Of a stretch of DNA of 64,000 nucleotides, positions 55,710 to 64,000 are shown one piece after another; the first letter of the stretch is position 1, and the number at the start of each line of letters is the position of its first letter. Location: positions 34,375,831 to 34,439,830 of the forward strand of contig NC_049979.1 of NCBI RefSeq assembly GCF_000003815.2, read 5' to 3'. A model generated the notes under the pieces. That model was not told where the DNA came from and ran no database searches. It was given only the letters and a program-made list of their open reading frames with translations. Both the position numbers and the translations under genes were made by a program. Source of the DNA: Branchiostoma floridae (Eukaryota > Chordata > Leptocardii > Amphioxiformes > Branchiostomatidae).

Positions 55710-56988
55710 ACAAATACCCATAACGTTTTATGTATGTTTGAAAAGGAGCGTTGAATGTACTGCAAGAATAAGGCAAGTAATATATGTCAATTAACAGCTT
55801 TAAACAAATACAATATTCTAAAAACAACCGTCATGGTGTATATTGAACAATCACGTTCCAATCAGGCACACTTCACATGTTATTGTATGAACTAGTCCAC
55901 CAGCAAAGCACTATTCCATGGCGGACTAATGATAAATGTTATGCAAACTGAGCTGATAAGCCTCGCTCGAAATCCACCTGTATCGTTTGTGCACAAAACG
56001 CTGTTAACATCACAGAAATACAGTATCGACAATATCACTATGATAAAAATCTGGTTTACACTGCTGATTAAATTTTTCTCATGTCTTCCTTTGTTGTTTC
56101 GGACAGCCTTATGCTCAGATGGCCTGCCTTGTTATCCCTGTTACCTGTTTTGGGTGCGACCATAGCAACCTTCCTACCTGGTTGGTGATTATAAATACGT
56201 ATCTTTCAATGTAGACTGTACACAAGGGCCACATGGTGGTGTTTAAACTGATAAGGACCATTAACGCCTGATACCTTTGTTCTGTTTCTGACTGAGTGAG
56301 AAGATATGCCAAGAAGTACTAGTAGGCCATGTGGCGGTGCACTGAGCAAAAAGTTGAAAACACTGTGGTCACTTCTTCTCGTCACCATCCCTTACCAAAC
56401 AGTTCTAGGTAAAAGCAAGCTTGTAGGTTAGACTGAAATAAGACTGACTCTATACAGCCTTCTTTGCGGCAGTCTAATAATTTTGGGAGAAAAAAAAACC
56501 ACAGGAGTTTTTTTCCGAGAAAACCTGTAACACTGTAAGCCTTGGTCTGTCCGTGTTGGTGACTGCGTCCTGAGGTCAAGGTTAGATGAAAGCTGTGAAA
56601 AGCTGATTTATCATTAGATCATTGAACACGATATTTGCCGAGTCAATTGTGCTTTGGGAAAGAGTTGTTTGCAGTGGTCTCAACCAACCAACGAACCAAT
56701 CAACTACTACTTTTTTGGTAAAATGATGATTAATGTTTTTCGTCAGACATTTATGTAATGGAATCATTCGAACTGAAGAAAAGCCAAGCTGTACCGTTTG
56801 TCTGCAACATACTGTTAAGTTAACAAGTGGCTGTGATTGATTCATAACTATTAGCAAGCTGGCCCGGAGTGCTTAAAAAGCCGTGTCCTATCTGTCTTAT
56901 CGTTTGAGACATCGATCATGTAAAGCTTGGGTCGCCTGGCGTGCCCACGCCACGTGCACTGTGTTAAGTACGACCGGTGTTCCAATTA

Positions 56989-57027
56989 GGAAGGCTGCTA
57001 TGGATCAGTGGACCATAGCAACCTTCC
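56989..57027. repeat. 39-nt hairpin, copy 3
   Basis: The exact reverse complement of the hairpin at 30,704, at the corresponding place in the right duplication arm. Confidence 0.75.
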
Positions 57028-58070
57028 TGGTTGGAACATTCCAAACCAACAAAAAGGTAACATGGTTATCAGATATATGCACATGACTGGATAGACACAA
57101 CCAAGGCTACTATCTACAATTTGCGTACTTTGTTGGAGTAGGTTCCTTTCATCTACATCGGCAATCGAATTTCTCGTGACTCCACGAGTCACCGTTGTCT
57201 ACGCGGAAATAAACTTGCATCACTTAGCAGACAAATTGGATATCAGCTATAATCCCAGGACTGGCGTTTCGTTGTGAGTTTTCCCACACGCGAAGAGAAA
57301 TAATGTTGTTTTTTGAGAGACAAAATGCCCGATCAAAAAAACTAACCATAACTCATTAATCCACCAATCAGAGATTTTCACATCTGACGAAGTTTTACTA
57401 TATTCGAAGAGCAACATTGATCATGTGCAAATTATGCCCTTGAATATTGTAGACAAACAAGGGATACCAGACGTTCGTGTTCTTGAGTTTTTGTGCCGGG
57501 CTTAACTTAACTTAATGTGAATCAAATATCCTGTTTGTGCTTTTCCGACCTCAGCACATTAATGCACTGATTGCATCATATCTTGGCCTTCCATGTCCCT
57601 CAAGTGACCGGGCAAGTTAAGGTTGCCAAATTACAGCCTACTGTTCATAATTTCAACATCACTGTCTCGCCTTGGCGTTTCCTTGTTTGTCTGAAACAAT
57701 CAAGCTGTCAGAAACGGAACATTCTTCTATTTCCAAGGAAGAAATATAGCCTAGTACAATTCTAAAGTAATCTAGATGTAATGAAGAAAGATGAAGACAT
57801 TTGTAAGGATGCAAAGACTAATGCTTCATTTTTAAACTCTATCTGTTAGATACCTTTCTGTGATGTTAAGGGTCCACAAGGGGAAAAATTCGAGTCATCC
57901 TGAAACGTGTTACTAGAACGTAAATAGACAAAGACGAGAGGTGGAAGCTAACGTTTAACTTGCGTTCCTTTGAGATATTGACTATAAGTAATCCACAAAT
58001 GTTGGATGACATTGGTTTTTCGCACACGAGTTACGACTGGCAAATTGTTGATAAACTTATTTCAATCAGT

Positions 58071-58160
58071 GATGAGTATTGTTCTGTATACTTCTTCTCA
58101 ATACGTACGTTTCCTGATGAGTATTGTTCTGTATACTTCTTCTCAATACGTACGTTTCCT
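58071..58160. repeat. 45-bp perfect tandem duplication
   Basis: Two identical 45-nt units start GATGAGTATTGTTCTGTATA at 58,071 and 58,116. The matching site in the left arm (about 29,545-29,590) has one unit, so it arose after the segmental duplication. Confidence 0.85.
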
Positions 58161-58899
58161 GAAACAGCTGGACAGCAAATTAAATCACAACGTTTAAGAC
58201 GCCTAAACGATATACTGAAGCTGTTGTACATTAATTCCCTATTTTCAAATTGATCAACAGTTAGATCTGGCAAAATAGACTTTATACAGGAAATTTATAC
58301 CTATGTTTGGTGATTCTCTACAAATCACCCGGACTCCAGGAAGAATAGTGACATCTCATTCACTGATGGAGACCTGTATTAAACCAAACCAAACCGAACC
58401 AAATAACGTTAAAGTAAACAAATTCAAATAAATGATTAGTCCTGCAAATGACTGATGTGCACAGCCTACTTTGTGGTAGTCTGATCATCTAATGAAGAAA
58501 GACAATAATTTTCCCCGACAATATCTGTAACTCAGTAAGCCTTGGTCTGTCTGTCTTAGTGACTGCGTCCTGAGGTCAAGGTTAGGTGAAAGCTGTGAAA
58601 AGCTGATTTATCATTGGACCATTGAACACGATATATATTTGCGGAGTCAATTGGGCAAGATTTGTGTGAAGTGGTTCCAACCAACCAACCAACCAACCAA
58701 CCAACCGCTTTTTGACTGAAGTACCGTTTGTCCACAAAACACTGTTAACAAGTGGCTGTGATTGATTTATTACTATTTAGTGAGCTGGTCTGGAGTGCCT
58801 ATCTGTCTTATCGTTTGAGACATCGATCATGTAAATCTCGGGTCGCCTGGCGTGCCCACGCCACGTGCACTGTGTTAAGTACGACCGGTGTTCCAATCA

Positions 58900-58938
58900 G
58901 GAAGGTTGCTATGGATCAGTGGACCATAGCAGCCTTCC
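58900..58938. repeat. 39-nt hairpin, copy 4
   Basis: The exact reverse complement of the hairpin at 28,681, in the right duplication arm. Confidence 0.75.
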
Positions 58939-60200
58939 TGGTTGGAACATTCTAAACCAAAAAAAGGTAACATGGTTACCTCGACTATATTGTTAGTAGT
59001 ATTACACCAAAGAAATATGCATCATTTCGTAATGAGAAGAGTTAAAATGAAATTTAATTCACAAAAACACATTTCATTGATACAGGTTTGTTAGACGGTT
59101 ACATTCAGATTGTTACAAGTTTTCGTAAGAACTTCATTCGCATTCAACGGATGAAATATTAAAGAATAGAGGCAGGTCTATCAAAATGTTGTACAATCGT
59201 TATAGAGCTGTCATAGAAGTGTCATGGTTTTTATTTTTGACCTTACTGTTTCATGAGAGCTTGTAGGAAACACGTACAGTTATATGTCGTTTACACATCA
59301 GCAAAGACACTGGTCCTTGGAATTAAGGGAACATTACAGTACATACTTTCTATTAAATGTATTTGAATTCAAGACACGACAAAGGTACCTGAGAATCAGA
59401 AATGTTGTGTAACGTAAGGATTGGCCAGTACTGTGTCGTGCGTTTTATCACTTTCATTCGCGTCATTAGTTTTATCTTTCGGATCACATGGATGCAGTTT
59501 ATCGCAAAGCAAAGACAGACATACTGGAAGGAAAAGGAAAGCATGCATGAAACTGAACAGAATCGTGAAAAATAGAATTTTGAAATAATTTCGAAACAGC
59601 ATTGTGTCATAAGTAGAGAGAATGGAAACGGCACAGAACGTCGCTACGAAGTGTTGTAGCGCTACAGGACCTGTCATGGACACCGCTGTCTGGTTTGAAC
59701 CGGCCTTAGGAACACTGACGAACATAAGCAGGAGTCGCAGGCAGTGCTCAACCGAGAATGGCACCGCCAGGGAGAATGACATGAAGCTGTTTGTGTCCAG
59801 CGTAACTCCCCAGAGCACAGAAAAACCGACGATACCGACACATATCGACGCGCAGAACATTACTGACAACAGTGCCACCGCAGGATTAAAAGTAAGCAGG
59901 AAAACAAGCACGAACAAACTGCCTCCCAGGGCAGTAGAGAACCTGATGGCTTCCCTATATATCTGTGTTAGCATGTCATTGAAGAAAAATGACGGGTGGA
60001 AGACTAAGGCGTTCACGTCATATTCTTGTATGATTTGCTGAAACACGTGAACGGCAGTGACGCTATCCCGGAACTTGTACGTGTCTTTGGTCTGGAGGAC
60101 GAAACGTGAACACGATATCGTGTCGTTCCGAATTAGGACGTCCGAGACATATGGGCTGTGTGATTTATTATCCAAAAACGTCGACTTCAGGAAGGCCACT

Positions 60201-60254
60201 TCAGTAGACATCTCAGTTGAAGTCGCTTTGACTGTCAACTGAGATGTCTACTGA
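60201..60254. repeat. Perfect 20-bp palindrome created inside copy B
   Basis: Left arm 60201-60220 (TCAGTAGACATCTCAGTTGA), 14-nt spacer, right arm 60235-60254, its exact reverse complement. Copy A has only one arm, in a diverged form, at this place. Confidence 0.9.
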
Positions 60255-61179
60255 ACGGACAAAGCTGAGAAACTCTGACAACCAAAACCGCCCCTCCTCG
60301 GTCCCATTGATATTGTACACATAAACGCTACGTTCCAGATCGGTCTTCAGGTCGAGTACGCCATTCAAGGAATCCTGGCGCCAATATTCATTTCCACTGA
60401 CAACCACAAAAGACACGGGCGGGCCGAACGTACTAAAGAACCGCTCTTCAGATTTGTAGAAGGAAGCCCGAAACTGAGTTCGTCCGCGACAACGCTACGT
60501 AATATAAAATCTGTATGTAAATTATAACAACCCCAGACAGCTAAACCAATATATGTCAGGCACAAAATGCCAACAACAATCTTGCATGTGGTCATGACTA
60601 GGCAACTGCGAATGTACTTGTGAACAAGACCGGAGAGGCTCCTTTCAGTCGCTTGCCAGGGTTCTGTATCGCCTACAGAACGTCCACCGGCACAGAAGAT
60701 TTTATAAACCAAGGGTTGATCACTAGCTTCGGACCTCGGTAGTACTTTCTTACACATTGCATAGGCATGCCTGTTTAACTTTTCTCTTCGCCCGTCTAAA
60801 GCAAACATTGCTACAAGAAACACACACTGGTACAGGAGAAGGAAGACAGTCACAAGAGCTGAGAAAATGAAGAAGGTTCTTAACCCTGGAAAGTCTGTAA
60901 CACTGCTGACTCCGTACGTGACCGCCAGCGCGACTGCAGTACAGGTCATGGGCACCCCGGTCTCGCGGAGAGTCCGCCCCAGGCGCTCTGGTACCGCCGC
61001 GGTCTCGTCTGTCCGCCACCACGATGTGGCCAGGTGAAGTCTGTTTGCCGCTTCAAGTCCTGGACAAAAGTACAAGCAAAAGTAAAAGTGCAAGTGATCT
61101 AGAACCAGTTTAGCTCGAATGAACTGAAGGAACAGTTGGCCATATTTTCCACTAGTCATGACAGAAACTAGACGCTATG

Positions 61180-61375
61180 TACAGTACATACAGGTTCGTT
61201 ATACCGCCTGTAGATCATTTTACCTAGCTCCGCTTTCAGACACAGTATGAACAACAGTGGAGTCCTAAGGGCTGTAACCCTTTCCAGCAGCGTGCATGTT
61301 AGGTGAGCGACACAGCCGGAATTCGAACTCATGACTTCTTGGTCCAGAGGCGGGGTCGCTAACCACTGGAATACA
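61180..61375 (-). mobile_element. tRNA-derived SINE in the copy B intron
   Basis: The orthologous copy of the SINE at 26,275, with A-box-like CCAGTGGTTAGCGACC and B-box-like GAGTTCGAATTCC on the minus strand. Confidence 0.65.
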
Positions 61376-64000
61376 CAAGATTCTAAGCAATTGATCATAA
61401 TGACGCTACTATTACCTTTGCCAAGAGGGTAAAGTTTTCGCAAACGCGGTTTTGCAGCTGACTGTTTAACAGCATAAATTGAAATGCTCTAAATGAATTG
61501 CCATGGGCTAGCAGCTTTCTTTGGCACTGCAGCGGAGCTTTGTGTCTTTTGCTTTGAACATGCCATGGTCACGATTTTTGATGGTACCCTGCGTTTGGGT
61601 TTCCTCACTGCTTTGTTTGAAACTGCAGTGATGTTCTTGTTTTAGACTTTGAAACAGGATAAGCCAAGTAGAGATGAATTGATTTTGATTTTGATTTGTG
61701 GGGAAAGATGTGACATTAGGACAATACAGAAAGTATATTTTACCATTTCTTTTCATTAAAGTTAACTCAATCCTATAGCATTGTATAGCAATGTTCAGTG
61801 AGAGAAGCAGCAGCATCTTTTTACCATCTAACCACAAATGGCTGACCATTGCCTTATGTCATTCTTATCAGACTGACTGCCAAGTGGGGGTGCCTGTTGG
61901 TTGACAGTTACACCATAGTTCTACCACATCTTTTAAGATTGCCTGCAGTTTTGAAGGAAATATGACCTCAACTTGTTGATACAAAATAAAGTATGACTGA
62001 CCACTGATTACCACACCCCGGGCATTTTGTTGATTACAAACATTAGGAGGTCTAGTTTGAGATGGTATTTCTCACTCAGCGAGCCTTGTGTAGCCTCACA
62101 AACCTAGACCCTATAAACCGCCATGCAAAAATAGTTCACAAACACCAGAAATACGAAACAATGCAAATTATGCAAATATGCTAGAAAGTTATTGTATAGG
62201 TCATTTTTACTCGAGGATACTTTCAATTTCGGGGCCCAAATTTCATATAGTGCATCTGTAACATACAAAGATAATTTAATATAAGTATAGACAGAATGTA
62301 TATCAGCATCATACAAGTGACCTGGGTAGGGAGGAGCATTAGCGGATAGGAATCAGACTTAATTTGCCTAATCGATGAGACTTTATTGTATGATAGCATA
62401 GACAATACCTTGGAGGCAAATAATAAACAAAGTCATAGTCATGACGCGTATAGGTTAGGTAATGCTGAACATCATTAGACACAGATTATGTACAATTGGC
62501 GTAGCCTTTAGAAAAAGGATTTAAAACTTGGAGTTGAGGAAATAGTGTATGGAAATAAGTATGAAATAAGACTTTATATGTAGACGTATCATAAGCCATA
62601 TATTGCTCCAAATTGCAAACCATTGGGGATCTTAAGCAATTACAAAAGGAAACCATGCTGCGATGTAAGTATACTTCTCACCTAGCATGGGGAAAGAGAT
62701 CAGGCCGATGGGAGGGATGAACTTGAACCCTAGCCACAACAGAAGTCCGAACGTCGACAGGAAAGCCAGGCCCAGGGTCAGAAGACTGGACAGTCCAACC
62801 AACACTTTTCCCCGGACCCAGTCTGCGCTTAACGATACAGAACACACGATACTGACAAGTAAGAACATCAATGCAAACCGGCGCACAACGGTAGCACTCG
62901 TGTCAATAATGTCTGTTTCAAGTGTTCTGGAAGTCAAAGGGACCGCTGTAATGTTTTCTTTGGAAAGTTCTAACATTTTACGGGTGAATGTTTGCTCCCA
63001 TGCTTCAGCTGTGCCTCCGTCATCTGGCTGGAGATGATAAGACAGCTGAAAAGATCTCGCTCGTTTGAGTGTTCGTCCGTCTGGGAGATAGTCAACCCCG
63101 CCAATCTGATGGCCGAGAAACACGGAAACGTTCTCGCAGCATCTCGCTATCGGGAATGTGATGTTCACCGTCCCGACATCCGCCTGACATTGCTGCCTAA
63201 CTATGTCCACTAAAGGGGGATAGACGCATGTTTGGCCTCTCCTCGCGCACAGATCCTCGTAGGTTAGAGTCTGTTCACCAACAGTAACAGGCATCGCCAC
63301 TATCGCTTGGTGGATGGTTTGTACCTGTCTTGCAAGTTCACAGTTCAGCAGGTTACCGGTGTCACTTGTTGCAATGATTATCTTGCCGAAGTTACCTACG
63401 TTGGTCTGTCTATCCGGTAAAAAATCGGAATAGTTGGTAGGAAAACAGCGACGGATGGCTGCTTGATCTTGGCTCGCGCGTCCATTTTCAGGGCTGAACA
63501 AGTAGACAATGTCCCATTCTGCTTGAATAAACACGAATCCGACCCCCAAAATGACGGCAACTAAAAGCGATCCTATCAGGAAAGGGACAGGCCTTCTTGC
63601 CACCAGTCTTCCATGGAGACTGAAGAGCCTGTCTATGTGATACTGCGCCGTTTTCATTTTACCCAAAACACGCTTCCAGGGCCGAAGGAAGTGAAGGCTG
63701 TACACCTGTCACTTTGACATGGAGTACACGTTGTCCCCATCATTGACCTGGAGGTCAAAGGACTAGGCAGGTAGGTACACAGGCAGTGATATATTGCCTG
63801 AGTAAATAAATCAATCACGTGTCATACCTTACGACCTGTGGGAGAATAATCATAAAGTTTCGGACTATTCCACCGAATCACTCACGGGGAAGAGATCCTG
63901 TGTATATAAAGTAAATACAAAGAAATGTGCCGTGATGTTTGTATCAAGACAGACATATCACGTTGTCTGGATAATTGAATGTTTGGAACTTAATTGAGGG

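Larger units (their letters stand above)
50680..55735. other. Repeat-rich region upstream of the Spot14-like gene
   Basis: No gene recognised. Direct repeats are common: 52,615-53,310 recurs at 54,545-55,250, and 52,320-52,480, 53,870-54,040 and 54,190-54,330 share a block with TCATTCTTAAACTCTA. A 30-bp unit (GGGGAAAAGTTCAAGTCATC) is repeated three times at 54,363-54,445. Contains two scaffold gaps and two SINEs. Confidence 0.65.
59396..63720 (-). pseudogene. PTCHD3-like copy B, broken duplicate of copy A
   Basis: Exon 1 63720-62682 and exon 2 61059-59396 keep the same splice sites as copy A. Four lesions are visible. The fourth codon is TGA (63711-63709) where A has TGG. Two single-nucleotide insertions lie near 60,468 and 60,480 and push exon 2 out of frame after VADE. 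A 20-bp templated inversion at 60,201-60,254 adds net 19 nt with stop codons. The 2+19 extra nucleotides return the frame, so the last 280 residues remain open and very like copy A. Initiation at the next ATG (codon 22) could bypass the first stop, but not the later ones. Like copy A it has GLEAANRL instead of the GxxxDD motif. Probably not a functional transporter. Confidence 0.8.
55740..64000. repeat. Right arm of the large inverted segmental duplication
   Basis: The reverse complement of this block aligns with 24,165-32,060 from the PTCHD3-like promoter region to the boundary just before copy C. It reaches the window end, so its outer limit is unknown. Confidence 0.85.

Overview
The window looks like nuclear DNA of a cephalochordate (amphioxus, Branchiostoma type). 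The grounds are spliced metazoan genes with GT-AG introns, tRNA-derived SINEs, Penelope-like and non-LTR retroelements, nested small inverted-repeat transposons, and gene families expanded in amphioxus (PTCHD3-like patched proteins, DBH-like monooxygenases, animal FAS-like polyketide synthases). The species call is an inference from family knowledge, not from a database search. Three 100-N scaffold gaps are present (1042-1141, 52515-52614, 55610-55709).

Layout. 1-204 is the broken C-terminal end of a Spot14/MID1IP1-like gene, followed by about 4.6 kb without a recognisable gene. 4814-23830 (minus) is one giant six-exon gene for a hybrid megasynthase whose domain order reads KS-AT-DH-degenerate ER-KR-ACP-thioesterase-condensation-degenerate adenylation-PH. 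All splice phases fit (10,509 nt), but one in-frame TAG at 9671-9673 lies at the start of the ACP. Its two largest introns are filled with LINE fragments, MITE-like elements and palindromic repeats. 24441-28230 (plus) is an intact two-exon PTCHD3-like gene (copy A). 32267-37728 (plus) is a second PTCHD3-like gene (copy C) whose single intron holds an inverted Penelope-like element. 40625-46151 (plus) is a 12-exon DBH-like copper monooxygenase. 49692-50636 (minus) is the full-length Spot14-like paralogue of the fragment at 1-204. 59396-63720 (minus) is copy B of the PTCHD3-like gene, a pseudogene with a nonsense codon, two 1-nt insertions and a template-switch palindrome.

Large-scale structure. 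24,165-32,060 and 55,740-64,000 are diverged inverted copies of each other and flank a 23.7-kb core that holds copy C, the monooxygenase and the Spot14-like gene. A second, smaller inverted pair links 19-560 with 48,820-49,880. Nearly all the remaining intergenic sequence is repeat-derived.

The genes do not form an obvious pathway. The most unusual locus is the PKS/NRPS-like megasynthase: an internal thioesterase lies between ACP and condensation domains, and a lipid-binding-type PH domain closes the protein. PTCHD3-like copies A and B share loss of the acidic residues that RND-type permeases use for proton coupling, while copy C keeps them.
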